A stretch of DNA of 64,000 nt, taken from assembly GCA_036417435.1 (NCBI GenBank), contig CM070904.1:133672695-133736694 (forward strand), in the 5' to 3' direction. The notes under the pieces are model-generated. The model saw nothing but the letters and a program-made list of their open reading frames with translations, did no database searches and had not been told where the DNA came from. The stretch is from Inia geoffrensis (taxonomy: Eukaryota; Chordata; Mammalia; Artiodactyla; Iniidae). Shown in pieces: positions 1-64,000 of this stretch (within the stretch, counting starts at the first letter, position 1; every line of letters starts with the position of its first letter). The translations under genes were made by a program, and so were the position numbers.

Positions 1-53663
<53,663 letters not shown>

Positions 53664-53982
53664 CTTGGGAAAAAGGGAGACGTGAGTTAGAAACAATATC
53701 CAAAAAGGCAGCACAGATGTTTCTGGCTGGCAATGACACCTGCTCGGATAACCAGTCCACAGGGAGGAGGAACGGAGCAGGGCAGCTGCGGGTGAGAAAT
53801 GCCACGAGTATTAGGAAAGAACGCCAACGGGATGAGAGGAGCCTAGGAAAGCTGGAGCCTAACAAGAAACAGCCGATTCGCTCTCTGGGACCCGGAAAGA
53901 CTCCAGGTGCCTCTGAAGGTCAGAGGCTGTGTGGGACAGAAAACAGGTGTTTGTGGAAAGTTAGCAGAGGGAGGGTCAGGCC

Positions 53983-54391
53983 ATGTCATGGGTTAAATTG
54001 TATCCCCTGAAAATTCACATGCTGAGTCCTAAACCCCGGGACCTCAGAACGTGACCTTATTTGGGGACAGGGTCCTGGCACTGTAACTGGTTAAGATGAG
54101 GTCCCACTGGAGTGAGGTGGGCCCTGCCCAGGGTGACCAGTGTCCTTATAAAAGGAGATGCACACAGGGAGAGTACCACGTGAAGACAAAGACAGAGGCC
54201 TACAAGCCAAGGACTGGGGCTAAACTGCCAAAAGACAGGAGAGAGGCAGGCAATGGTTCTCCCCCACGGCCTTGGAGGGAACCACCCTGCACATCTGGGA
54301 CTTCCAGCCTCCAGACTGTGAGACAATACACTTCTGTTGTCTAAGCCCTCAGTCTGTGGTACTTTGTTACGACAGCCCCAGCATATTAATG
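53983..54391 (+). repeat. MLT1-like LTR in intron 1
   Basis: Near full-length, from GGGTTAAATTGTATCCCCTG to GTCTGTGGTACTTTGTTACG. Antisense to KIF1A and about 320 bases upstream of exon 2. Confidence 0.82.
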
Positions 54392-57119
54392 AAGACCCCA
54401 ACACCACCATTCCCACCCGGTGAACATCCAGGAACTGCCCCCCTCCCCATGCCACCATCAGGCAGGAGGCCAGAGGCTACCCTCTGGGAGAGTGAGGCTT
54501 GGTCCAGCCTGGAGTTCTGAGGACCAGCTGAAGGTGGGTGTGAAAAGCCCAGTGAAGATGCCCAGTAGTGGGGGACCCCAGCCTCCTCCTCCTGTTGCAG
54601 GGCCCCCACCTGCTGGCTGCCAGGGAAGAGGGCAGGGTCCTCTGCTGGGGAAACAGGACCACAGCCTCTAGCAAGCAATACAGAGACTAAAGCAAACAGA
54701 AAAGGAGCACAGCAGAAAGAGACAAAGCAGGAAGAAAAGAACAAAAATGTTTCAACACCTTGTAATTAATATCCTCAGAAAGGAAATTTACTCACCCATG
54801 AGCAAGTGAAGCACGCTTTTTTTCAAAGGACCACTTAATGAATAAGAGTCCTTGGAAATTAAGACTATGAAAACAGGACCTTCAGAAGTAAATAAAAAGG
54901 TTGGAAATACAATTAAGTAATTCTCTGTGTGAGGAGAGAAATAAAATTTGGGGATCAATGAAAAGAAGCTACTAAAGAAATAATTCAAGAAAACTTCCCA
55001 GCACAGCCAGTCATGAGTCTCCAAATTCAATGGGTCTACCTACCCCACCTGCTATAAAAAGTCAGAAACCACAGCAAACTGAAATTTCAGAACCTCAGGG
55101 CTAAAGGGAAGATTCCAGAAGCTTCCAGAGAGAAAGGATGGAGACTCAGAATGGCATCAGCATCTCATGGATACCAGATGAAGAAACACTTTCAAATTGC
55201 TGAGGAACGGCGACTTTCGGCCTAGAGCTCTGAGCTCAGCCACATCACAACCGGGAGGGAGGGTGAGAGGAAGACCCAGGAAGACTCTGCAGGAGGCTAG
55301 AACGTGTGCTCCAGCAGGTGGCTGGTGGGGCGGACGTGGGTGCGGGCCCAGCCCAGAGGATGGTGAAGGGGTCCCAGCAGGACCCTGGGGCTGCCTCGAG
55401 AGGGGGACGTCCCTCATCGGAGGGCAATGGAGGGGAGCCAGCTGGGGAGAAGACAGGGCTGCGAGGCGGGAGGTGGTCTCCCCACGTGGAGTAGCATCCG
55501 TCAGAGGGTTTGATGAGAGATCAGTGATGACCCCAGACATTATGTTATCACTCGTTCCTGATACAATGTTCTTCAAGAAAGAAAATATAAGCAGAGTGCA
55601 CTCCTGAGAGCAGCAGCAGAGAATGTTCACTAGTTGTGCTGGTGTAAACACAAAATACTAACCAACACGCAAGAAACACAGCAGGAAGACGGGGAGAGGC
55701 ATTGCATGCCGCGGGGTCATTAGCAGTGCGATGGGGCAGAAAAGCTGACTCTGTCCCAGTGGGATCTAAACGGATCAGACAAAACCAAACACGGACTGTG
55801 GAGGGTGAGGCCCGGGCAGGGCTGCTTCTCCCGTGGAGACACGCAGCCCCGATGGACCTGGATGCCACGTCTCCACATGTTACTCTGGAAAAATTTTTAG
55901 AACAAACAAAAGGGGAAAGCCAAGAGGGAACCCATGGTGTGGCCAGGCTCGGGGCAGATGCCTGAGGAAGGAGGGCAAGGGCGCGGCCACTGTCGGCCAC
56001 CACGGAGTGAGCCTAAGCATGCGGCTGCCACTCCCTGGGCCTGCTTGGCCTCCAGCCAGGTGTGAATATGTGAAGCTAACCCTCACGTCCACTTGAAGGT
56101 CACACTCACACGGACGAGGCACACCCCCCCCCCCCACCTCCCGAGGACGCAGGCCCCGGGCCGGCTGCATGCCAGGTCTGTTCCGGCTCGAGAGGGCTGT
56201 CCCTCTCTGGGCTGGAAGCCCACGGGCCCAAGATGAATGGACAGGGCAGTGCCCACGAGACTCAGGTGAGCCGGGGGCGTGATTCCATGGAACACTGAGG
56301 TTCCAGGACATCTCCCCTTCTGAAAAGGGGATCTTCTGCCTCAGTCTCCCTGCCTGTAACTGACACCCTCAGGAGAATCTGGCCCAAAGACCCCCTTCTA
56401 GACTGGGGCAGGGACCTCTGTGCATGGACCCCAGGACCAAGAGCAGGAGGGGCCTGCAGAGACCCTGAGGATCCTCTCTCTACAGATGGGGGAGGGCACG
56501 GCCAGGGCTGAGGTCGATGCTGTAAAGTCCCAGGGCCAGCTCCTAGGCTCCCCAGAACTCCCCAGAGCAGGCTGGGCGCGGAGCAGGACCGTCCCCTCAG
56601 GCAACACAGCTCTTCCAGAGGCTACAGGGAGAGAGCGAAGTGCCAGACCAGCCAACAGCTGAGGGCCAACGGGTTCAGGACACGAGCAAAAGCCCAGGCG
56701 GGTGACGCCAGAATTCAGGGGCTGGAATCATGCCCAGCTCCACCCCACAGCCCCTCACAGCCCAAGTGCGCCCTCATCCACACACCATGAATGTTTTTTC
56801 CAACACTGCTTCACCTTCTCACATCCAGGAATGACCGTCCAGGGTGGACTGGAGGACGTGCCTCTCTGAGAATCCACATTTCCTTGTGCTGGAAAATCTT
56901 TGCCCTTTCGAAACTGAGGAAAGCCTTAGGATGTGCTGGCTGGAGTGGGAAGGGTAGGAACAGGGTCATGAATTCTTGGTGAGGGTGCGAACTAGGGTGA
57001 GGTTTCCACAAGCCTTTAGCAACAGGCCTTATGCCTTAGAAATAAAGGCCGTATCCTTTGAACAAGTGATTCCCAAGTGCCGAAATAGGTAATAATTAGA
57101 AACGAAGAAAATATTTATG

Positions 57120-57520
57120 AAAGATGTTCGATTTGACATTGCAAAATTTTCAGTTCTCCTCAGATTTGGCTATATTAATTCAGCGCAATTCCAGTAAGCA
57201 AAATATTCCAACAGGATTTTCCGTGGAATTTGGCAAGTATTTGGAAGAGAGTTTTGAAAAATAAGAACAAAGAGGGGGTGCATCCCCTACCAGCTATCAT
57301 ATTTACTATAAAGCTACAATAATTTACAAAGTCTAGTAGTGACACAAGAACAGAGAGATCAGTGGAAAAGAGGAAGCTTGGCCACAGACAGACACACTCA
57401 CACACAGACAAAGCCAACATATGATAAAGCAGCATTGCAGGGATTGGGTAAGACTGGTATCGGACAATTGGCTATCCCATGTTGAAAAACAGAGCTAGAA
57501 CTTTATCTTGGAAAGTGTTA
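57120..57520 (+). repeat. Old LINE-1 ORF2 fragment
   Basis: Landmarks ACTATAAAGCTACAATAATT and GAGATCAGTGGAAAAGAGG match the 3' reverse-transcriptase region of old L1. No open frame remains. Confidence 0.65.
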
Positions 57521-58379
57521 CAAGAACAGATAGGAGACTCTGCTTATGGCTCTGGATAGAAACTATGCATTGACACCAAGCATGAAAAACAAAGGAGGAC
57601 TTGTGCGTCCAGGTGGCAGAACGGCTGGCGGCAGAGGGTTGCTGCCTCCCCTCCGTGCACAACTAGAGGAGCTGCATATAATTTTTAAATCTGTTTGAAG
57701 GTCTAAGAGCTACAGAAGCCACGCAGAGAGGCAGACCAAGATTCCAGAGATGGGGCTACCGGGGCAGGGGAGGACTTTCCCCAGCACTTTCTCCCTGAGC
57801 GTTTTGCATTCTGGTCACGGGCTCGAGGCTGGGAATCTAGAGTTTTCCCAGGCAGAAAGCCGTTGCTGAGGGATGGAGAACCTGCAGAGCTTTTTGGTTG
57901 AGAAAAACAAAACTTGAGAGTCAAGATCCCAGGAGAAAGAAGCAGAGACTTAAGCCGAACAAATGGTCAGTTCTCCGCTTAAGGCATCTGCCAAACTCCG
58001 AAGGCATGAGGGGCGGAAGTTTAAAACTCAAGTAGAAAGCCTCTGGAAATCAAAGAGAAGTCTTCCACGGTCTCAGGTGCCAAGGAGTCAGAGGTTAGAG
58101 TTCTGGGTCCACTGGGAGGAGGGGCCACAGCAATCACGCCAGGGTCTGATTTGAAAGCCCTGAAAGGCACAGAATCTAAAAGCAGGGCAGAACCACAGGT
58201 AGGCTACACCTTATCAGACTGCAGCCAGCCCTGACTCAGTTTGGTCTCTGACTGAATGAGGGATGTGACCCTCACTCCACCTGCCTGGCAGAGAAGATCT
58301 GAGCCATCTGGAGCCTCGAATATACATTCACGGGCAACACCTGAGACTAATCAAAACTCACAAGTCATGAAAAGAGACA

Positions 58380-59010
58380 GGGCTATATGACTCAAAACAA
58401 ATTGGGAAAGAAAGGTAAAAAGAAAAAAAGAAACAAACCTACATATGATCCAGATCTAGGACTTATCAAACGAGGACTTTAAAATAATCATGACTTATAT
58501 GTTCAAAATAAGAGAGCAAAGGATGGAGAAAATAAAGGGAAAATGGAGAATTTTGCAAGAGGATTTGAAACTGTAAAAAAGAATCAAATGGAAACTTTAG
58601 AACTGAAAATACAATAACTGAAATTAAGGACTGAAGAGATTAGACACATCTGAAGACGGTGTTCACAAAGTGGAGAACAGGTCAACAGAAAGTTAAAGAA
58701 CAGTGAAAACAAAGAATGGAAAATATAAAAATGAGAGTCAGAGAAATACGGGACACAGTGAAATGGTCGAACATGCATGCAGCTGAAATCTAAAAGAATA
58801 ATGGAATAGGAGAGAAGCCATACTTTAAAAGATAATGACCATTAATTGTCTAAAACTACTGAAGTATATCCATCCAGATTCAAGAAGCTCTGCAAACACC
58901 AAGAAAACTACACCAACGCACATCATAATAAGACTGTTGAGTACCAAAGATGAAAAGAAAAATATTAAAAGCTGGCAGGAAAAAAAAGACCTTTAAAGGA
59001 ACAAGAATAA
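58380..59010 (+). repeat. Old LINE-1/HAL1 ORF1-region fragment
   Basis: A-rich, with ACGAGGACTTTAAAATAATC and CCAACGCACATCATAATAAG, then AAAATATTAAAAGCTGGCAG, the usual L1/HAL1 ORF1 order. Continues after the SINE insertion at 59395. Confidence 0.65.
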
Positions 59011-59023
59011 GACTGACAATTGA

Positions 59024-59381
59024 GGACTCCCCTGGTGGCACAGTGGTTAAGAATCCGCCTGCCAATGCAGGGGATAGGGTTCGAGCCCTGGTCCGGGAAG
59101 ATCCCACATGCCGCGGAGCAACTAAGCCCGTGTGCCTCAACTACTGAGCCTGCGCTCTAGGGCCCGTGAGCCACAACTACTGAGCCCACGCACCACAACT
59201 ACTGAAGCCTGTGTGCCTAGAGCCTGTGCTCTGCAACAAGAGAAGGCACCGCAATGAGAAGCCTGCACCCCACAAGGAAGAGCAGCCTCTGCTCACCACA
59301 ACTAGAGAAAGCCCGCATGCAGCAACTGAAGACCCAATGCAGCCAAAAATAAAATAAATAAATTTATATATAAAAAGAAAA
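59024..59381 (+). mobile_element. CHR-type tRNA-derived SINE
   Basis: Starts GGACTCCCCTGGTGGCACAG (A-box like), with B-box GGTTCGAGCCC, the CAACTACTGAGCC body repeats and an AAATAAATAAAT tail. Flanked by near-identical target duplications GACTGACAATTGA (59011-59023) and GATTGACAATTGA (59382-59394). Confidence 0.93.
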
Positions 59382-59463
59382 GATTGACAATTGACTTCTC
59401 AACAGAAATGATGGAAGCCAAAAGACAGGTTCTAAGGTTTCAACGTTAAGTAGAAAAGTAATC

Positions 59464-59591
59464 ATTTATATTAGACTGTCAAGGATCCTCGTTTCATTTA
59501 TATTAGACTGTCAAGGATACTCGTTTCATTTATATTAGACTGTCAAGGATCCTCGTTTCATTTATATTACACTGTCAAGGATACTCGTTTC
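59464..59591 (+). repeat. 32-bp tandem repeat, four copies
   Basis: Copies at 59464-59495, 59496-59527, 59528-59559 and 59560-59591 share ATTTATATTAGACTGTCAAG then GATMCTCGTTTC. Copies 1 and 3 have GATCC, copies 2 and 4 GATAC. Copy 4 has one extra change (TTACACTG). Confidence 0.97.
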
Positions 59592-59933
59592 AATTGCTAG
59601 GGTAACCATCAAAAGGGCAGAGAAAGAATGTACAACTAACAGGTTAATAGCAAGATAAATAGAAAAAATTTTAAATATTTTTATTAATCCAATTGATGGC
59701 AATACAGGAGGAAAAACAGAACAAAAACAATGTCAAATGGAAAAGGAAGATTTAAGACCCTAGATAAAAGCTCAGGTCAGTTAGCATGTGGACCAATTAC
59801 TCCAAGTCAGATGTTACAGTTGTCAGAACAGACTTTTTTTTTAAAGTTATAGTCTGTTGATGAGAGACATCTTTAAATAAAAAGACAGAGAGGCTGAAAA
59901 CAAAAAGATAAAATTTTTTCGTTTTCCTATTCT

Positions 59934-60138
59934 TTTTTTTTTTTTTTTTGAAGTGGACCATTTTCAAAGTCTTTATTGAATTTGTTATAATATTGCTTCT
60001 GTTTTATGTTTTTTGTTTTATTGCCTTTTTTGGCGAGGCATGTGGGATCTTAGCTCCCTGACCAGGGATCGAACCTACACCCCTTGCATTGGAAGGCAAC
60101 GTCTTAACTACTGGACTGTTAGGGAAGTCCCTGCTTTG
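59934..60138 (-). mobile_element. CHR-type SINE, minus orientation
   Basis: On the minus strand it reads GGACTTCCCTAACAGTCCAG, then GGTTCGATCCCTGGTCAGGG, with a poly-A tail (T run at 59934). The target duplication CCTATTCT is at 59926-59933 and 60139-60146. Confidence 0.9.
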
Positions 60139-60359
60139 CCTATTCTATCAGCTACTGAAAAGGAAAAATATCTATCATGCACATTCTTTTAAAGCGCCCA
60201 TGGAACATTTACTAAAATTAGCCATATGCTGGTCATAAAGTAAACGCTAACGAATTTCAATTTATAATTAAATTCATTAAATTCATAAAATTAAATTCAT
60301 ATGTTCTCTGACCACAGTAGAATTAGGCTATACATCAATACCAAACAAAAAAGCAATAA

Positions 60360-60560
60360 GGCTTCCCTGGTGGCGCAGTGGTTGAGAGTCCACCTGCCAA
60401 TGCAGGGGACACAGGTTCATGCCCCGGTCTGGGAAGATCCCACATGCTGTGGAGCGGCTGGGCCCATGAGCCATGCCACTGAGCCTGCGCGTCCAGAGCC
60501 TGTGTTCCGCAACGGGAGAGGCCACAAAAGTGAGAGGCCCGCGTACCAAAAAAAAAAAAA
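60360..60560 (+). mobile_element. CHR-type SINE, short cetacean-like form
   Basis: GCTTCCCTGGTGGCGCAGTG at the start, GAGCCTGCGCGTCCAGAGCC and GGGAGAGGCCACAAAAGTGA in the body, and a long A tail. The AAAAGCAATA duplication flanks it (60349-60358, 60561-60570). This short body is typical of whales and dolphins as I recall. Confidence 0.92.
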
Positions 60561-60585
60561 AAAAGCAATAAAAAAACCTACAACC

Positions 60586-60949
60586 AGGACTTCCCTGGTG
60601 GCACAGTGGTTAAGAATCCTCCTGCCAACACAGGGGACACGGGTTCGAGCCCTGATCTGGGAAGATCCCACATGCCACGGAGCAACTAAGCCTGTGCGCC
60701 ACCACTGCTGAGCCTGCGCTCTAGAGCCCACGAGCCACAACTACTGAGCCCGCATGCCACAACTACCGAAGCCTGCACACCCTAGAGCCTGTGCTCCGCA
60801 ACTAGAGAAGCCACCACAACTAGAGAAGAGAAGCCCGCTCACCGCAACAAAGAGTACCCCCCGCTCACTGCAACTAGAGAAAGCCCTCGTGCAGCAACAA
60901 AGACCCAACACAGCCAAAAATAAATTAATTAATTAAAAAAAAAAAACCA
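60586..60949 (+). mobile_element. CHR-type SINE
   Basis: AGGACTTCCCTGGTGGCACA start, GGTTCGAGCCCTG B-box, CAACTACTGAGCCCGC body, and an ATTAATTAATTAAA tail. Perfect 11-bp duplication AACCTACAACC at 60575-60585 and 60950-60960. Confidence 0.94.
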
Positions 60950-62879
60950 AACCTACAACCTCTCGACTGTTTGGATATAAAGCAATACAATTCTAAATAA
61001 CCTATGGGTCAAAGGAAAAAAAACTCATTGACTATTAGAAAATATTTTGAACTGAATAATGAGGATACAACACATCAAAGCTGTGGAGTGCAGTTCACAC
61101 AGAACTCATGAGGAAATGTATAGCTTTAAGTCATGGGGGTCGAGGTGGGGAGTCCTCCACAGCAGTCCCAGGTCGATCCAGAACCCACCATCCCCCAGGG
61201 AGCCATGGGTTTGCCAGGCGGACCTTTGGGACTTGAAGGTTTGCCTTGAGAAGGACCCAGTGCACGTGAACCAGCCGCTGAGGCTCTGCCAGAGGAGGAT
61301 TGTCATCTTGTTCACCCCTTAACCCTGGCGCCAGCAGGAGATGCCTGGAGACGTCAGGGAGGAGGCTGGATGTGAGCATTTGAGGAGGGGTCAGGGCAGG
61401 AAAAATGCATCAGTTCCTTGTGAGCACTGACTCTTTAAGTCATGGAGATGGACGCGATCGAGGAGGGAGAAGGGTTAGAAAGGAAGAAAGAAATGGGGAA
61501 GGAGCAGGTGGGGAGAATTCTCAGGAATCTAGCTGCTTCTCGAGAAGACTTTGGACCCCTCTGCCCAGGGCAGCTGGGGGCCCGGTTCCTGAGCCTTGTG
61601 AGGACGTCCGCGGGCTGCTTCCCAATTTCCCTCCATGCCTTTGGCTTTCCTGGACCTGCTGTCAGTTACCACGTGGGTTCTGCTTTTCATTTTCCAAAAT
61701 GTGTTTGCTGAGCCTTGTCTTCTGTTTTTTTATCCTTATGGAAGCATTTAGGTCTTTCTTTAGTTTACCTCTACTGTTATTTCAATGGCATTTAAGGAGG
61801 GAGAGAAGGTAAATTAGAAATGATGAACCAAACACTAAATTCTATATAATTCTATCTATGTAACTTCTGAAACAGGCCAAAAATGAGCAGAATAGCACAT
61901 TATTTAGCAATCTAGAGCTAAATAACAACGGTAACGACAACAAAAAAGTAACAACAAACAGCTAAAGGGAGTTGAAAGAGGCTGAAGATAGACAGCAAAA
62001 ACTGCTGATTCTCTAAATGAGTTTTGTAGGTACATTCGACTCTTCTAAATAATGTTCATATTTTACCTAAAAAGAATTATTTTTAAAATAATTACCAAAT
62101 CGTTCAGGGAAAGAAGGAGAGAGAAAGCTAGCTCACTTTCGGTTGACAAGCGCTGGTGTGCATGAAAACAAAAATCAGTTTTGCTCATTAAAATTAATAT
62201 TTCAAAACTGATGGGGGGAGAAAGGTGATTGAGAGACTCCCATTTCTGGCAATATGATGGATGAGATACCCTCCCATTAGAAATCACCTAGAAATTTGGG
62301 ATAAATAACAAGCATCAGAATAAAAGAAGAGAATTCTGGAAAAGGGGGGAAAACAGGAAGGAGGAGCTGAAATGAAAGTGGGGAGCCCATCCCACAAGCC
62401 CACCCAGAAGAAAGCTGCAGGCGTTTGCTGATGCCAGAAATGCAGAGAATTGGGTTTCACCTGCTGAGTGGGGGGATGGGAGACACAGCCTCAAACACAG
62501 GCAGTCGGGACTGGAATCGAATGTCACAAAAAGTTGGATCCTGCAAAGTTACAGCCCCCGTGGAGTGGAAGGCTGGGGAAAGCCATCTGCCATCAAAGGG
62601 ATGTGGGCATTGGTCTGAATGGCTCTCAGCTCCCGTGTGGTGAACAAGCCAGTGCTTCTGAGAATTTGAGGCCACAGACCTGACCTCATGCAGGTTTGGG
62701 TCTAAAATTCACCAGCACGATCAGGGAAGCCCAAGGTTGAGAAATTAGTTCAGAGTAGGTCTCAGGTGTTTGCACCCAAAGCACCTCACAAAGGCAGATA
62801 CAAATCCTCCTTGGAAGTAGCTTCCTACCCTTGGGGTCCCAGTATTCCCAGAGATGAAGACCAGTCAAATAGGAGCTGA

Positions 62880-63690
62880 TGGTGAAATATTACCCAACAC
62901 AAGAGATGAGAATCAGGAAAAAAAGAAAGGAAAAGAAAACCAGAATTAGATCCTCAAGCACCTCAGATGTTACAACTGTCAGATACAGATTATAAAATAA
63001 GTGCACTTAAAGCGTTTACAGAAATCAGCAGGAATGGGAAATAATGGAGTAAAATATGAGGGAAAAACCATGCAGAACTTTTAGATATAAAAATGTAATC
63101 CTTTAAATTTTAAAACTTAGAGACACGGTAATCAGCAAATTAAATGGAGCTGAACAGAGAATTAATGAACTGGAAAATATGTCAGAAAAAATTACCCAGA
63201 ATGGCCCCAGAGAGACAAAGCGATGAAACCATAAAACAAAGGTTAGGAGTCACGCAACATGGAATAATTCATTAACTTACCACGGCAGCTTTACCACACC
63301 TCCCACTAACTGACAGATCAAGCAGACATATAATCAATAAGGAGGCAGAAGATTTGAACAACATAATAACCATGAACTAATGAACATACGTGCTCCCTTG
63401 CCCTCAAAAATTAGAGACATGCTTTTCTAACACATAGGGAACATTTTCAATATTTTACCTTGTCGTAGGCCATAAAGCAACTCCTACTAAATTTCAAAGA
63501 CTCTGTATCAAATGATCATGTAATTTAAACTCAATTAAATTAAAAATCAATGAAAGATCATTAACACCCATATGTTTAGAAATTAAAAAAAAAAAACTTC
63601 TAAAGAACCAACACACAAAACAAAAAATCACTACAGAGTTATAAATAAACTTAGTAGTAAATGGTCATGCAAATACTACCAGCAAAATTT
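62880..63690 (+). repeat. Old LINE-1/HAL1 fragment
   Basis: GAACAGAGAATTAATGAACT, GTCAGAAAAAATTACCCAGA and later AGCAGACATATAATCAATAA and CATAGGGAACATTTTC follow L1 ORF1-to-ORF2 order. Heavily mutated. 63700-64000 may be the 5' end of a further copy. Confidence 0.6.
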
Positions 63691-64000
63691 ACAGCACTTC
63701 CACATCCAGCCATGAAGGAGTTACAAGGACCATAGTTAACCTCCCACTGTAAACAACAACTAGCAAACTGGACAAAGTGGATGAAAATGACTGTTTTCAG
63801 ACACGGCACAAAAGGCACTGAGAGGAGGGAAACATATGAGTCTCCCTTCCCTCCAATCACTCCAAATCGTCCCAGAGGCAATTTACAGACCTCAGGCACT
63901 GGGAGGTGGGACCCAAACAGCTCAGCAACTCTGATGAGTTGGGGACATGGAAGTCAGAGTTTGGGTAGGTTGCAGCTGCTGGAATCTGTGGGTCAGAGTT

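Larger units (their letters stand above)
59600..61130 (+). repeat. Old LINE-1 (ORF2 5' part), interrupted by three SINEs
   Basis: L1-like pieces at about 59840-59925 (GAGAGACATCTTTAAATAAA), 60180-60350 (CCATGGAACATTTACTAAAA, CTCTGACCACAGTAGAATTA) and 60961-61130 (AGAAAATATTTTGAACTGAA) follow the order of L1 ORF2. Many stops. Confidence 0.7.
53664..64000 (-). other. KIF1A: KIF1A intron 1 (partial)
   Basis: Between the non-coding first exon, off the right edge, and the start-codon exon. It is AT-rich above about 54.6 kb and contains one MLT1-like LTR, several old LINE-1 stretches, four CHR SINEs and a 32-bp tandem repeat. There is no CpG-island-like block, so no promoter is called. 54700-55220 has a weak LINE-1 resemblance. 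61130-61830 shows nothing recognised. Confidence 0.75.

Noticed and set aside
59464..59591. CRISPR-like repeats
   Set aside because: The 32-bp units abut with no spacers, and the surroundings are mammalian LINE/SINE sequence.
57120..63690. Active LINE-1
   Set aside because: All frames are broken by many stops and only diverged pieces remain.
53664..64000. KIF1A promoter and exon 1
   Set aside because: No CpG-rich block, no TATA/initiator context tied to a donor, and AT-rich LINE sequence throughout.

Overview
This window is nuclear DNA from a mammal and holds one multi-exon gene on the minus strand: KIF1A, the kinesin-3 motor that carries synaptic-vesicle precursors and dense-core vesicles along axons. 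The interspersed repeats suggest the species. Four tRNA-derived SINEs of the CHR type (about 59.0-60.95 kb) belong to the whale/hippo/ruminant clade, and one has the short form common in whales and dolphins, so a cetacean is my best guess. That is an inference, because no species-diagnostic locus is present.

Layout. The gene reads from high to low coordinates. 53664-64000 is intron 1; the non-coding first exon and promoter lie beyond the right edge. The start-codon exon (exon 2 in human-style numbering) is 53496-53663. Thirty-four more constitutive coding exons follow down to exon 36 (6769-6874). Two additional cassette exons (13a, 25a) and one candidate alternative acceptor are also visible. 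All constitutive boundaries keep frame, giving 3701 coding bases, about 1233 residues of a protein I recall as roughly 1690 residues in its short human form. The 3' exons, including the C-terminal PH domain, lie left of position 1, and 1-6768 is intronic. By region: motor domain in exons 2-13 (53.6-36.6 kb), neck/first coiled coil in exons 14-15, FHA domain in exons 17-20, second coiled coil in exons 20-22, KIF1B-type domain in exons 24-26, and the stalk in exons 27-36.

Composition changes near 54.6 kb. The gene body is very GC-rich, with old LTRs (six MLT1-like copies, all antisense to KIF1A), MIR fragments, simple repeats and a degenerate CTCAC array. Intron 1 is AT-rich and filled with old LINE-1 fragments interrupted by CHR SINEs. 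No second gene, RNA gene, CRISPR array or prokaryotic element was found. The points most worth checking are splicing features: an apparent GC donor at exon 4, a 78-nt alternative acceptor at exon 14, cassette exon 25a, a triple CAG acceptor at exon 29, and a GTGAG-rich array beside the 18-nt K-loop microexon.
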